DNA of 64,000 nucleotides from Cephalotus follicularis (lineage: Eukaryota; Streptophyta; Magnoliopsida; Oxalidales; Cephalotaceae). Both the position numbers and the translations under genes were made by a program. Positions 10,386 through 23,094 of this stretch are shown here, piece after piece. The stretch is taken from positions 310,001 to 374,000 of the forward strand of contig BDDD01000893.1 in the NCBI GenBank assembly GCA_001972305.1, written 5' to 3'. Each line of letters begins with the position of its first letter. Position 1 is the stretch's first letter. Under the pieces are notes generated by a model, which saw only the letters and a list, made by a program, of their open reading frames with translations, did not search any database and was not told the origin of the DNA.

Positions 10386-11061
10386 TTTCTGGGCAAATTC
10401 GATTTTGGGCAGAAAATAGGGCCAATCTTGGGTCAAAATCCAATTTAAAGCCATTATTTGAAAACCAAAGTTTACAATCAATCATTTGAGGTTAGTAGGA
10501 CTAGTTACAACCTTCCAAATTCGATTTCAATAATTCAAGGTCAAGGGTTTGCTATAAACCCTAAAAACCTCAATTCAATCACTCAATTCAATCACTCAAT
10601 CAATAAAACAGTAGGCAATTCAGTAAAGAAGTCCTACCTTTCACTGAAGCTTCAAAGTTGAGCTAACGATCAATCAATCGGTTGAAAATGCCCAATAATC
10701 CGCTACTTTCTTGTTCAATCAGTAAGCCACCACTTGTAATCACTGTCCTTGTCGATGGAGATGCAATTCCGGCTTCAAGGGATGAAGATGGAGGCTCCAG
10801 CTAGAGAGAGGGGGGGAGAAGGATAGAGAGAGAAGAGGAAATGAGAATAATGAGAGAAAAAGAGAAAGAATTGACTTAAATAGTCGATTCGATCAACTCT
10901 TTGAAACTCGGCCCAAAATCCCGACTATACATGCATATAACCAATACAATATCAATAGGTATAAGAATACCTCAATACAATATGGTTCAGTACAGTCCAA
11001 TACGGTGCAATACGGTACGCTGTATGAATGAACATTACAAAAGGGAATTCGGGTCGTCACA

Positions 11062-11066
11062 ATAGT
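11062..11066. other. Target-site duplication of element A, right copy (ATAGT)
   Basis: Matches 3619-3623 exactly and directly follows the LTR terminus. Confidence 0.92.
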
Positions 11067-11236
11067 CGACGACCCACAATTTGACTAGAAATATGTTGTT
11101 ATTACAAATGGTTATATTGACAAACTCTTTTCCATCACATATTTGGAATAAGATTAAAAACTTAAAGTTAATGGTTTACATAAAACATGCATGTTATTAT
11201 GGCTCATCAACTGGCAAGTGCGCGATATCAAATGTG

Positions 11237-11284
<48 letters not shown>

Positions 11285-11300
11285 CACAAAAAAATGGAGG
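11067..11300. other. Spacer with an (AT)n microsatellite
   Basis: No gene is seen. A near-perfect AT dinucleotide run occupies 11241-11282. The short open frame ending in it codes only an Ile-Tyr run and is not a gene. Confidence 0.8.
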
Positions 11301-11430
11301 TTGGATCTAAAAATTAATATCTAAAATCGAAGTTTGGAGGTTGGCTGGGGCTTGGAGGTTGAAATTGAACCACTGGACTTTGCAAGAATCATTGGACCAC
11401 CGAGAGAGAGCAAGTGGACCACTAGATCAC

Positions 11431-11461
<31 letters not shown>

Positions 11462-13231
11462 ACCCAAATCTTCTCCAAAATTTGCAAACTTGAAGCCAAA
11501 ATGATCATAGGAACAAGGGGTAGTTGATCATCTATCTTATAGTTTCAATGGTTAAAGCTTTGAATTAAATAATAGGAATTTTTGTACCTAAAATGATTTA
11601 ATGCTTTATGATATGCACGAATTGTAGTACCTTGATGAGCACTTGAGTATGGATGTGATAGGATCGATTAGAATGGTTTAAAACTGATTAAAATGGATTT
11701 TCATGGAAAATGGACTTTTGAATCTATTTTATCCCTTTTCAGATCTAGTGACATTCTAACTGTCCAAATGACTTGATCTCTAAATATATCATCCCTAGAC
11801 ATGTCTAGATATTGTCCCTAAAGTTTTGTTTTAAATGAATTTGAGGAAGTTGGTCAAAACTCTAAGTTAAGCTCAGATTGAGCTTAGAAAAAACCTAATA
11901 TTTTGCAGATTCTAGTCGACTAATAGTCAACTAGAATGAACTCACTAGTTGACTGGTGCTTGAACAGTCAACTAATAGTGGACTGGTATACTATTGTTCA
12001 CCCAAAAGTGGGTTTTTACTTGTTATCTCAAACGATTTTCAATGGGAGACTTCTAAGGCTCAAATGACACTATCTTAAACATTTTTAATGTATTCCTACA
12101 TGTTTTAACAAGGATTTGACCAATTGAATAAAAGGACTTTGGAAAGTAAAGTTTTAAAGAGGTTTTCTCCGAAGTAGCTCTTTTGAGGCTTTTCACTTTT
12201 TGTTCCTAAAACGATCTTCTTCGTGAGCCTCCTAAGTGTGAATCTATCCTATGTAAACATACTTTACATTGAGTGGATGATTCTTTAACAATGTCTTCTA
12301 TATTACTTAGTAAAGAATAAGGGAGAGTCTATAGATGTGTTGACCATAGAGTGAACAGTAACTGCTAGTCATGTATGAGGTATCGATCTAAAATTGACTG
12401 AGCCCTCTGCTAGAGGTACTTATAGTACGTGTTTGGTCAGGCCACGTGACTAATCCTAGAGCTGTTATAGTCACCCTGAAAAGGTGGGATTTGAGATTGA
12501 CGTTGAGCTATTATTGGTGGACCGATAGACGACTGATTGGCTAATCCTAGAGCTATTGTAGTCAACCTAAAAATGTGGGATTAGATGTCTAATCCTAGAG
12601 CTGCTATAGTCACATTGAAAAGGTGAGATTTAGATTTATGTACGAATAGGGAGGCCACGTGACTAACCCTTGAACTATTGATATCCAGAAAAGATGGGGT
12701 TAGATGTCTCATCCTAAAGCTGATGTCACCTTGAAAACATGGGACTTGAGACTCATATTGAGCCATGGTATGCTATTCTATGTTATGATATGAGTTGTAT
12801 GAATTTGTAACTAGTTGAACACCTATAGGTCTACCTGCAAGTGACTAGTTCTAGTTATGTACCTATCAACCTTAATGACAAGAAACTAGATGTTCTGACC
12901 CTAGAGCTATTACAATCACCTTGAAAAGATGGGGTTTAGACTTATAGATAGTTGTATGCATAGGTTAATCATTTATATATGCTTGTATGGGACAATGTAT
13001 ATATCTAGTTAACCTCCTAATTGTCTGATGATGTATGGATATGATTTATGTATATACCGGTATGGGAAGATTACATACTTGAATTTGTTTATTAGCAATT
13101 GTTATTACGCATCATGGCATGACACGCGTATAACTATAATATTTGTTCATTCATGCCATGGATAGAACTGTTTATGAATATTCATTTATTCTTTATGCAT
13201 GGGGTTATGTCTTTCTTGGCCGTACGGCTAA

Positions 13232-13249
13232 CCCATCCTTCGGGATGGG
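13232..13249 (+). other. LTR hairpin block, B'
   Basis: CCCATCCTTCGGGATGGG: a perfect 7-bp stem closed by TTCG, the sequence of a very stable C(UUCG)G RNA tetraloop. It is preceded by GGCTAA as in related LTRs. Confidence 0.75.
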
Positions 13250-13257
13250 GCACCTAT

Positions 13258-15800
13258 TATAACACCCCACGTTCGAGTGACAATAAATTCAATAAAATGC
13301 AATGGTCGAGCCTAGGTAACATATCAAAAGTAGTATAAATTTAAAACTTCATTACATACATATTCACAAGCTTATAAAAGTAAAGATACAATCAATACAA
13401 ATATTACAAGCACGCATAGGTACAATATACATCCAACATTGTACAATAATCATATATGAATAATTAAAGTTATGAGGTCCAATCTCAAACTTCACATTGC
13501 AATGGTGCCTACGAGTCTTCCTGTCCGCTGGTCCCTGCTAAGCCACCTGAAACAAGTAGATACCCCATCATGAAGGATGGGTTAGTCATAGGGCTAAGCA
13601 GATATACTCCCATGCAAAGATTATGCTTTATAAACAATATACAATAATGGTGTACAATATCAGTGTAGACAACATCAATGTGTAAAATAACAATGGACAT
13701 TGTGTGGATGCATGAATGCCAATTGTGATCTACCATTCATATACCATCGTCCCATACCAGGGTATAGAAATGGGATCTAATCAATTAACCCTATCAATCA
13801 TCTATCATACAATCCAATAATCAATAATCCTATAGAGTTCATGGCCTTAAAATACAGTATCAATGTCAGTATCAATGGTCTACATCACAGGAAGGTAGTC
13901 CTTCTAAAAAGGGTGATGAACATGTCTAATCGTCTAGGATTGGTCGAACCTGACCTATTAGACATTCTAGACAAATCTATGTAATCATTACAAGCTGAAG
14001 GGGGAGCAATACAATAGTGGCTTCTGTCCGGAGGGCGCTAAGATCAATTGTTGCTTTTGCCTGAAGGGAGCTAAGAACAATGGTAGCTTATGCCCGAAAG
14101 GAGCTAAGAACAATAGTGATAAATCGGTTAGACAAGACGAGACATCCAATGACTATGGTTGGAATCACTAGGCCACTCTATAGGAACGTCACAATACAAT
14201 TAATCAATCAATTAATACCAATAGGCAATAGGCTGCGATTATCTAACCAGAGGGAACAGATGGCTGTGCAACAAATGCCTAACTTCCAGAGTCGAGGTCG
14301 CTGAAACACCTATGGTCACGGTAAATCAATTAGTCAATCAATACAGTTGGTGACAATATTATTAACCACTAGTTAACGGATGTCTAAACGTAGTGGAATT
14401 CCATGCGCATCCAACTAGAAATCACTAGTGTACCGATGGTCTCAATCAATCACTCAATCGTCAACACAACTATTCCATCGTTCAAAATAATGGGTCGGTC
14501 GATGATAAGACTATAGTTCAATAAGTTAGTCAAGCAATCTATCGGTCGATCAGTCGGTCAATCATGTCAATTGAAAGTTGGGAACAATCAATTGATCTAC
14601 AAAAATATCATGACCTACCTAATCAAGTAGAAAACAGTTTAAAAAGGTCTTGAGTGATCTCAAGAATGATTCGGTCAAACGATCAGTTGAAAGGTTTAGG
14701 AATAGTGCTCAAGTGACCTATTCGGAGGAAGCCTCCGTAAGGTCACATTTAAACCATTTTCAATCATTTGTTCAAATCCTTTGATAGACAAGTTGAAATT
14801 TTTTTAAAAGATTTTTATTTGGGCCTCAGAAGGTTCCCGTTGAAAACTGTTTGAGAAAATGAGTAAAACTAGCAAAATTAGGCCTTTAGGGGCAAAACTG
14901 TAGTTTTTTGCAGAACTTCGGACTGCAGTCGACTATAGTGCAATTCCTTGAAGTCGACTAGATTTCCACTATCAGCTGCCTAGTCGACTGTAGTACAAAA
15001 TATGACAATCGACTGGGTGTTTTTATTGCAGTTTTCTACAGTTTCGACAAAGCTCTAAAATGACCTAACTTTTGATTTTCACAACCTTTTTCAAATATGT
15101 TTGAAATGAAATTTTTGGAAAAAAATCTAGACATGTGTAGGGATGAAATATCAAGATATCAAGTCATTTGGACCTTAAGATGGTCACTAGATCTAAAAAG
15201 GGAAATCTAGATCTAAAAAGTCCTTTTTTCAATTAATTCTCCCATCAATCAATCCAACCACTCAAATACAGTTTATATGTGCATAATCATTAGCATTTTA
15301 GGTATAGAAACTATGCCTATCAACTAGAAGCTTCAATGAAGAAAATCTATCAGTAAACGGAGATTGGACTCAAGTCCAAGAATTCCTCAACTTGAACTTC
15401 AATCAGTGGATGGTACAAGTGCAACAACTTCAATCAATCTTCTCCTTCATGTTGCTAGATTGGTGTGTGAACGAGGAGAAGAAATAAAGTTTTGGTGTGT
15501 GTTGAGAGAGATGGGAGAATGAAAGAAAAGATGGGGTGACAAGAATGGGAAGAGAGAGAGAGAGAGAGTTGACTTATATAAGGGAACAAGTAGTCCATAA
15601 TGATTCAAGTCATGTGGTTCACAATAACTATACTTGCTCATGAAATTCAACTTAAATGTACCCGAACAATAATCGGAGTATGCATGCTCAATCAATAAAA
15701 TAAGGATGAGTATATAAAGTACCCCAATCATCCATTACAATTCAATATCAATAATGCATACATAAGATACAATGCAATACAATAGTTTGGGGATGTTACA
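13258..15800 (-). mobile_element. Element E: solo LTR, minus strand, TSD CCTAT
   Basis: A single LTR of about 2.5 kb flanked by perfect 5-bp duplications CCTAT (13253-13257 and 15801-15805). Its left end reads TATAACACCCC, a one-base change from the TGTAACAC start of its relatives; its right end is GGATGTTACA. It carries no gag or pol. It matches E' (46598-49481) in order and wording along its whole length, for example GGTCTACATCAC.GGAAGGTAGTCCTT near 13880. It has the hairpin block at 13563-13581, a few GTCGACT motifs at 14928-15010 and a GA run at 15547-15568. Solo LTRs arise by recombination between the two LTRs of one copy. Confidence 0.9.
13563..13581 (-). other. LTR hairpin block, E
   Basis: On the minus strand CCCATC and GATGGG pair around CTTCAT. 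Same position relative to the LTR end as in element A. Confidence 0.65.
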
Positions 15801-16187
15801 CCTATATTTTGTTCAAGTTCAGATGAGGCAAGGGTAGGTAGCAGTGGTCAAGGACATAGAGACCAGTAACGCTAGAGTTGTATGGAGCATAGGTGCAAGG
15901 AAGAGACTTTGATTATGGATTTTATGTTATGTGTGGATTTGTACTGTAATAAAAGATAAATATTTAATAATAATGAATTATAAGGATTATGGGATATGTA
16001 TGATATGAGATTGTAATGTATTGATGTTTAAGAATGGTTGAATGGATGAACGCATATGTTCATAAATTAATGTTCTTATGGTTTTCCGCTTGTATGGAAT
16101 AGACTTAATTAATACCCGACTTATGGATTAAGGAAATGAATGGTTTTAGGTGATGAGTCGGACCTCCTACAGATTCAGGATGTCATA

Positions 16188-17440
16188 ATTGGCCTCTTTT
16201 AAAATATTCTCATATTTAGTGGTTCTTTCTAATATCTCAAAGAGATCATTGATAATAATTCATTGGAACTTCTTTTTCAATTCTATGTCTAGCCCATTTT
16301 GATCCAGTTTTATGAATTCAATTTTTGGCAAAGGAATTTGACATCTAACTTTAGCCCTTTAAATCTCATTAGAAACTACTCACCACTTTCTCCAGGATTT
16401 TGTTTTATATGTGCTAAATTTGACATGGACACACCAGGACTAGTCCTAGAGAAATAGGACTGGCATTGATTCTGCATTTCAAACCAACTTAAGACCAAGT
16501 TTAGTTGTAGATTAATGAACCAAGTAAAGGCTGGTCCAGTTAATGAACTGGAAAATAATCTTAGTTTAAGATAATCATCCATGATACTTGACCACATTGA
16601 TGTGTAAATCGAGCCACATGCTCCAATGCAGTTATGTTATCATCTCCAGAAAACAAAGTGAATTCTGGGACCTTATATCCACTCGGAAAAGGATGCTCCC
16701 AATCAATGTATTCGATATAAGGTTTCCTGTACATTGGTCTAGCAATCCTATTAATTTGAGGCCCATAAATTTGTTCAATCAAGTTGCACAAGTGCTCAGG
16801 CTATACTGACATTTGGACATGATCAAAGTTTGGATTGTATGGGGTTTGAACACCTTACCTTTGGTTACACCCAGGCCCTGATCCAAATTCTATCTAGTTT
16901 CTACCATATTGAGGGTAGTTAGGACTTTGGTTTCCTGGTATTCCAAGGCCTATGTTACCATAATTTGGCTGATTTCTCCTATAAGGTGGTCCAGTTTGTT
17001 GGTTATTATTCATGTCTATTCCTTAGATAGGTTGACCATGTACACTCCTCATTGTTGGGAAATCATTTCGAAAGAAATTCGAATTGGTTGCCATCTTTGG
17101 TATATTTAGAGTTTCCTTCCAAATCTAGGATTACTTTGATTAGCAATTATTTCTGGCATTTGGTTATAGCCAAATGTTGGATATCCAGGTGGTAATTCTA
17201 GTGAATCATGATACTCGAAACATGAATTGTTTTGAATTGTGCAATTATCTATAACCTTAGAAGATTCTAGGTCCATGTTCCTATTTTGAGGATTACCCTT
17301 GAACCAATTCCGGACTTCTTTTCTGAAGTCCTTTGTATATTTCATTTGTTTGTCTAACAAAGGTTCTAGAGTAACTAACACTTGTCTGGAGAATTGGTTG
17401 GCTATTGGTGTTAAATTTGCTGCCATGGTTTGGTTTACAT
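16188..17440 (-). pseudogene. Ty3/gypsy gag remnant, minus strand
   Basis: From 17426 downwards the minus strand reads an N-terminal part (MAANLTPIANQFSRQV...), then at about 16791-16560 VPEFTLFSGDDNITALEHVARFTHQCG. At 16597-16376 it reads LKLRLFSSSLTGPAFTWFINLQ and SNLAHIKQNPGESGE. These blocks, in this order, are the capsid domain of a gypsy gag: the KLF-SSLTG-AFTW core and the L-KQ-PGES end. A frame change near 16560-16600 and several stops break it. No polymerase is seen beyond 16188, where LTR B' begins. The lineage is not clear; it differs from the gag of A and C. Confidence 0.75.
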
Positions 17441-18560
17441 TTAATATAATTTTATCAGTTTCTCTATTGACCCTTTCACAAGCAAATTTGGATTTTCACT
17501 CAAGGTTTATGATAAAACAGAGACAACTTTCTTTGAAGTATCCTTAACAACACAAGTTCTTAATCTAAATCGAGCATCCATTTGTTGCTCAATTTTTTCA
17601 CACATGCATTCCCAAATATTCTCTACTTTATCAAGTAGCTTTCGATGACGTTCTTAAAAAAAAACTGTTCATCTCTGGCAGGTTGATCTCCTGAGAACTT
17701 AACCTCTCATGTGGTGGAGCTAACCATTCTTTACCAGATGTAAACTCAACATCATACGAGGCTACATCAGTTGGCCTGTCTTTTTCTAGCAAATGGTGTG
17801 ATCATCACCAAAGTTGGTTTCAGTTTCTACTTGAACATTTGTGTCCACAATTTTGAACTTTCAAGGCATATACACTCCGACTGTGGTCTCCAAAAAAACT
17901 ATTGTGGGTATTTTTACAGTCTAATATGATCAATCAAACTAAATAGAATCAAAAGAGTAGGTTTCTTTACCTTAACTAAAAGGACTTAAGAAGTAAAATA
18001 TGCAACAAAAGAAATAAATAGAATTTAATCAATAATTACTTTCATTAATGCAGTTCGAGTTAGAAATGCTTGCTACTTGCTACTGAGTTACAGAGAGACT
18101 AATTTGCTAGTGGCTATGAATTAATCAAATACTTAAGTAATTTTTTTATTGATGATTTTCTATCTCTTCCTTTTTGTCATCAAATGCTTTTATAGTGGCT
18201 ACCAAAAACTGTTTATTACTTCCTTGATTTCTCATCTTCTTCATATGTTTGATATTTGAATTCTTCATCTAGAAACCATATATAATTATCGTTGAAATCC
18301 TTCTGAAACTGCTCTTGAAAACCGTTTGTAACTACAACTGCCATCCTTATCCATCATTTTGAATTTCTTTAGCTTTGAACCATTTCTTTGATTTGAACCA
18401 ATGCTCACTGTTTAACTTGTAACCTTCGAATGTTTATATACACCTTCAATGCTCATAGTCTCACCAATAAACATAAAATTTCCACATGTTTTCCTAATGC
18501 TCACTGTTTAACAAATGAGCTTCTAACATCCATATGTTTTCAAGCCATTGGCTACAATAA
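17441..18560. other. Probable leader or 5' part of the same gypsy relic, then AT-rich spacer
   Basis: No intact gene. The stretch to about 17900 has a gag-like character in short frames on the minus strand and may be the element's 5' part. No LTR or primer-binding site was recognised. From about 17900 to 18560 the sequence is AT-rich and unassigned. Confidence 0.35.
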
Positions 18561-19497
18561 TGTAGCACCCTGAAAAAGCCCCTATTTGCTTTTAGCATTT
18601 ATTACATCATATTCATTGCATAGTATTTGTGCATATGATTATGGATGGTACAGGGTATTTCAAATACTCATACGGTATGTTTCATGTATGTTTACGGTAT
18701 TAGTTAAGCATGAGGGTAGATTATAGCAGAGAGAGTACATAAATGTCAAACCTACCAAAATTGTAAGCCCCGAGTTACGGATGTATGTATTTTGTTTATA
18801 TTTATACAGTATAGTATGTACGGATGACATGGATTGTATATGATATATAGTATTTTCCATTTTATGACTGTTTACGGGTAGTAGGGGTTCAATATAACCT
18901 AAGGCATATCCTTGAGTTTTCGCCTAAAAGAGCATATATATAGGCGAGTAACTCTCTTTCCTTCTCATTTCAATTCTCTTTCCATTTATAGAGAGATAGT
19001 GAAAGAGGGAGTTAGAGAGATAGAGCTCAGAATCAAGCAAGGAATGAGTCATTGAGATCGTGGCAGAGCGTAGAACTTGAAGGAGGAAGTAGAATAAGGA
19101 TTCAAGTAGCAAATCAGCTTGTTCTTCGTTCTCAATAGTTTTGAGATAGGTTCTATGGACATGCTTTGAATCCATGCATTTAAATTGAATTGAATGAATT
19201 TTATGGTTATGGATAGCTGTATATATGCTAGATGAATGGACTAAGGTGTTTGTTATGATTTAAAACGGATTGATATGGGAATCAAAGAGAGAATTGAGAG
19301 TTTTAGGTTTACAGTCTAATCTCTTCTCTCTCTAGATGCAAGAGTTATGGGTACGGATCTGAAGGTTTAAGGTTGTTTTTAAGTTACAATTGACCTTAGG
19401 GGCTTATAGCTTCCTTTGGATCGAGTTTTAAATGGTTTGAATTGATTTAAAGCGGATTTAAAAGGATTTTTAGCCTGTTTGACGAGATCCCTGCTAC

Positions 19498-19770
19498 TGT
19501 CAAACCGTCGACGCTTTGGCTAGAAGCATCGGTGCTTTGTACGGGATAACCGTTGACATTTTTATGTAAACGGTCGACGTTTAAAGAAAATGACCAAACC
19601 ATCGACGCTTTTGATTAAAGCGTCGACGCTTCATGTGTTGCCAAACGGTCGACGCTTCATGCAATGGTCAACGCTTAAGGTGTAACGCCTTAACCATTGA
19701 CGCCTTGCATGAAACCGACGACGCTTTGGACGTCAACTGTTGACTCATTGGCGAAGTAGTCAGCGCTTAG
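19498..19770. repeat. GTCGACGCTT motif array, C 5' LTR
   Basis: About a dozen imperfect GTCGACGCTTT/GTCGACGCTTCATG units with spacing of 15-30 bases, preceded by CTGCTACTGTCAAACC and followed by GTTTTCTACAG. Confidence 0.85.
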
Positions 19771-20756
19771 TGCCCTGTTTTCTACAGATCACACTGTTTT
19801 CAACCCTTTTTAATCCCCAAATCCCTTTATCTTCAAATGGGTTCTATAGGAAGCCTCCCTACGGCCTTGTAGCCTATGTGGACAATCTTTTAACACCATT
19901 AATCTTCAAAATGAATTTTAAAGAGAAGTTTCAATAAAAGAGTTTTATTAACATTCAAATGAATTTCAAGGAGGTTTCAATAAATGGTTAGGTTAGTTCA
20001 ACTGGGATGTTTGGAGGCGAATATCCTAGTTGGGCCTCATCTCCATTGTTTTTAATAACTTCGATAGGGACAAACACACAGAAAACAGTTTTTGAAAATA
20101 ATTACGTAAAACAACAACGAAAAACAGTTTTGACGAATGGATCCTATGTGATGCTTTATATTAGTTCCCTATCATTTAAACGGTTATACGGTCACGGGTT
20201 ACGGGTTCTGTATGACTTGTTATGATTGAGACTTGACAAGATAACCCATTCATAATCTTCATTTCCGTCATGAAGGTTACGGGTGTTAGGCCACATTGTA
20301 TGGAAGTATATAATCCTCCCTTTAGGGGTGAACCTACGGGGATCACCGCATTGTGGATGGATATGGTACGGAACGGATAACGGGGAACATATTCTTCGGG
20401 CTAGCATCTTCAGGGCTAGCATTACGGCATGGTACGAATTATGTGGCCAGAGTTATCTTGGCTCCACACGGCTATGACATGGAGGGTGTGTAGACGGTGG
20501 AGGTACTATCTCGGGAGTACTTAGACCTTATGAACTGTTTGTACCTATGACTTGTTATGGACTGAGTTTGGAGTATCTGTAGAGCTAGGGTCTTTTCTGT
20601 GATTAGGACTCGTGGTATGCCACTGCTTAGGGATGGTTGATATACTAACGTGTCCATAATTGGAATTCATGCATTTCACATGCCATGCATATATAACTGT
20701 ATATACATTTTCACTTTATTGCATATAGTATTACCTACATTGCTGTGTTTGGCTGA

Positions 20757-20773
20757 CCCATTCTTGTAATGGG
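20757..20773 (+). other. LTR hairpin block, C 5' LTR
   Basis: CCCATT, loop CTTGT, AATGGG. Compared with B', one C-G pair of the stem has become T-A on both sides. Confidence 0.7.
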
Positions 20774-21150
20774 CACAACATCTAGGGTCGAGCTCTGAGG
20801 ATGCTTGAAGTGAGATGGACAGGACTTCAAAGTAGGATGTCTAGTACCTGGGTAGTTCCCTTTATCTACCTTGTTGAATAAGAGGTTGGCTGTATAAGAC
20901 TTTGTAAATTCTGTGTGTTGACCTGCCAGCTTGTGGTAGTGCTTCAGATATATATAATGATGTTATGTACATATTTGGGCTTATCTACACGATAGTTGAA
21001 TGGATGTTTCCGCATACATGATTATGGATTAAAGTTTTAAATTATAGCGTATTTTGGAATGTATGCTATGTTGATACAGATGAATTGTGTAGATGGTTGC
21101 CATGTGTCAGACTGTGGGGCTTTCCTATGGTTCGGGGAGTGACAGTTTGG

Positions 21151-21162
21151 TGGTATCAGAGC
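21151..21162 (+). other. Primer-binding site, initiator tRNA-Met
   Basis: TGGTATCAGAGC six bases after the LTR end, complementary to the 3' end of plant initiator tRNA-Met. Confidence 0.92.
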
Positions 21163-21303
21163 CACTCTATGTCGACTATGTCAGGATAGGATCCTTGGCT
21201 AGTGGAATTAAAAGTTTTGCTATGATTGGTTGTTGTTCAGTTATATTGGAATTGTGGTTAAGACAAATGGACATCGTACCATTTTCCTTTATACAAGGTA
21301 GAT

Positions 21304-22530
21304 ATGGATGGTTGTCAAAAAAGAACTACTGGAAGAACTAGAGGCAGGCACGCCGGGGTTAATAGGGGTGTTGAAGAACCAGAAGATAATAATATGGCAC
21401 CGAAAGTGGAGTTTGTTGCACTTGCTCAAGATGTGCCAAGGGATTTCTTAAGAGAATGTCTACCACCATGGCTCAGATGAATGAACTTTTGCAGCGACAA
21501 GTGGCAGCATCAGAACAAGTTACAGCTGCTAGAACAGCTGGTCATATAGAAGCAGCAGAGATCAGTTTGTCGTGCTGTAGCAGGAAGGATCCATTAATTA
21601 GGTTCTTGGAACTAAATCCTCCAGCTTTCACAGGGGATTCAGATGCTATTTCCTTTGAGGAACTGTTAATACAAATGGACAAGATTTTTGGGTTCTTAGA
21701 GTGTTCAAATTTTCAAAAGGTTACTTTTGTTGCTTATATGCTCCATGGTGAAGCAGAGCTTTGGTGGAGGATGGCTGATTCCTCCTGGGAAGAATCAAGG
21801 ATAGTAATTTCTTGGTATTTGTTTGTCACAGAATTCAATGAGAAGTATCTTCCTGAGACTAATGTTGACAGAAATGAGGTAGAATTCCTTGATCTAGTGC
21901 AAGGCAGCATGATTGTGGCTCAGTTTGAGGCCAAGTTTATTGAGTTAGCAAGGTATGCTCCTCACATGGTCAGCATAGAGGCAAGGAAAGCCAATAAGTT
22001 CCTTAGTGGGCTCAGACAAGACATCAGCCAGAGGTTAGTGCCACTATGGTCGAGGTCTTTCTTTGAGTGTGCCAGTAGAGCTAGAGAACTTGAGTCTGTG
22101 GAGGAATAACTATACAACTTGAGGATTCAGACTAGTAGCAGTAAACATGCCTTTGTAGATTAGCAGTTAGGGAGGAGTTCTGGAAGCAGTAACAAGTCCC
22201 AGAGATCTGGGAATAGTAGCCCGAGTCAGGGTGGTTCACCTCGGGGTATCAGCAGTCCATTCGGTTTCTCAGGACAAGGATGGCAGTTTAGAGGAACCTA
22301 GCAGAGGAGAAGAGGATAGGGCTCTCGACAGAGGCACCAGAGGAGGATAGCAGCACAGGGAGGTCATTCTAGACTTTCCAGTGATAGTAGTCAGGCTCTC
22401 TTTGATCTGTACGTGCATTGTCAACGCACTAACCATACATCTGATGATTGCTGGTGGTAGGCCGGCAAGTGCATGGTTGGTGGAGCTTCTGATCACCTAG
22501 CTAGAGAGTGTCCTCATAACAGGTTTTGAT
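21304..22530 (+). pseudogene. Element C gag
   Basis: The probable start is the ATG at 21304 (MDGCQKRTTGRTRGRHAG), a basic start typical of this group. After a frame change near 21455 the capsid domain is open from 21456 to 22109: FLELNPPAFTGDSD, EAELWWR, FNEKYLPET, EFLDLVQGSM and RKANKFLSGLRQDI follow in the normal order. A stop at 22107 breaks the frame; a serine-rich linker and a damaged nucleocapsid follow (22400-22530). There LYVHCQRTNHTSDDCW and KCMVGGASDHLARECP represent zinc knuckles, the second lacking its second cysteine. The capsid part is nearly complete, unlike in element A. Confidence 0.9.
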
Positions 22531-23094
22531 GCGGGGAATCAGCAAGGACAAGGTATGGGTTGGTCTCAAGGAAGTTTTCATTAGAGCAAGAGTGTCAACT
22601 ATCAGCAGGGCCATGATTTTGGATAGCTATATCAGGACCATCCTAGTACTAGTGTACCTTTTACAGCAAGAAGAGATCGTGGCAAGTAGCCTATGGGATC
22701 GACACCTACAGTGTGGGACAGAGTTTATGCTTTGGACCAGAGATATGCTTCAGTATTTGGAGGTACTATTCATAACTCTTAGCATATAGCACTAACTCTC
22801 ATAGATCCGGGTTTATCTCTCTCATACATTACATTGCATTTTATATGTTGTGCCGATACGAGACCCCAATACCGAACTTATGTTATTTGAGTTAGCACTC
22901 AGTAGGAGAACCTGTTTACTCCGAATGGGTGTGTGAGTCATGTGCTATAGAGATAGCTGACTGCATTTTAATGACGGATCTAATGGTGTGGCTGATGGAT
23001 GAGTTGGACGTGATCTTTCAGATGAATCCCTTCGGATGTGTGTTGTTTATTGGCAGCTCAACAGGGATTGCGGTGGAGAACAAGTAGCTAGAAT
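22531..23094 (+). pseudogene. Element C protease to RT linker, unrecognisable
   Basis: The protease and the first part of the reverse transcriptase should be here. Only fragments remain, such as LTLIDPGL near 22794-22815 and the GMDELDVIF-like remnant near 23000. The distance is far shorter than a protease plus RT fingers needs, so a deletion is likely. No open frame of use is present. Confidence 0.6.

Larger units (their letters stand above)
3624..11061 (-). mobile_element. Element A: Tekay/Del-like Ty3/gypsy retrotransposon, internally deleted
   Basis: A 7.4-kb minus-strand element bounded by TG...CA ends and a 5-bp duplication ATAGT. In transcription order it has a truncated 5' LTR (11061-9595), gag, protease, reverse transcriptase, integrase with a chromodomain-like end, a polypurine tract and a full 3' LTR (6061-3624). 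It has lost the inner edge of the 5' LTR together with the primer-binding site and leader, the middle of gag, and the end of the reverse transcriptase plus all of RNase H. It also carries scattered stops. The order integrase then chromodomain-like tail, and the tail's form, place it with the chromoviruses, probably Tekay/Del; the lineage is inferred. It cannot be autonomous. Confidence 0.92.
9595..11061 (-). repeat. 5' LTR of element A (truncated, with an internal deletion)
   Basis: It is homologous to 3815-6061 of the 3' LTR but lacks the first ~190 bases next to gag. It also lacks about 740 bases in the middle: sequence after GACAGTGGCCCATAA at 9957 continues at what is about 4928 in the other LTR. 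It ends GGGTCGTCACA. A GTCGAC array lies at 10061-10385 and the hairpin block at 9767-9786. Confidence 0.9.
11300..16187 (+). repeat. LTR B' (plus strand), interrupted by solo LTR E
   Basis: 11300-13257 and 15806-16187 are the two halves of one LTR related to LTR B (28063-29310 plus 32250-32866). Shared stretches include GGTATCGATCTA...CCCTCTGCTAGAGGTAC near 12380-12420, the hairpin block at 13232-13249, and the region after CAGTGGTCAAGGACATAGAGA at 15849. The right end TGTCATA (16181-16187) corresponds to the GTTACA end of B. The left end is uncertain, and no internal element region is attached, so it may be a solo LTR. A GA run lies at 11433-11461 and a few GTCGACT/GTCAACT motifs at 11910-11990. 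No gene. Confidence 0.65.
18762..21144 (+). repeat. 5' LTR of element C
   Basis: TGTAAGCCCCGAG to GGGGAGTGACA. It contains the motif array at 19498-19770 and the hairpin at 20757-20773. Small open frames within it are not genes. Confidence 0.94.
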
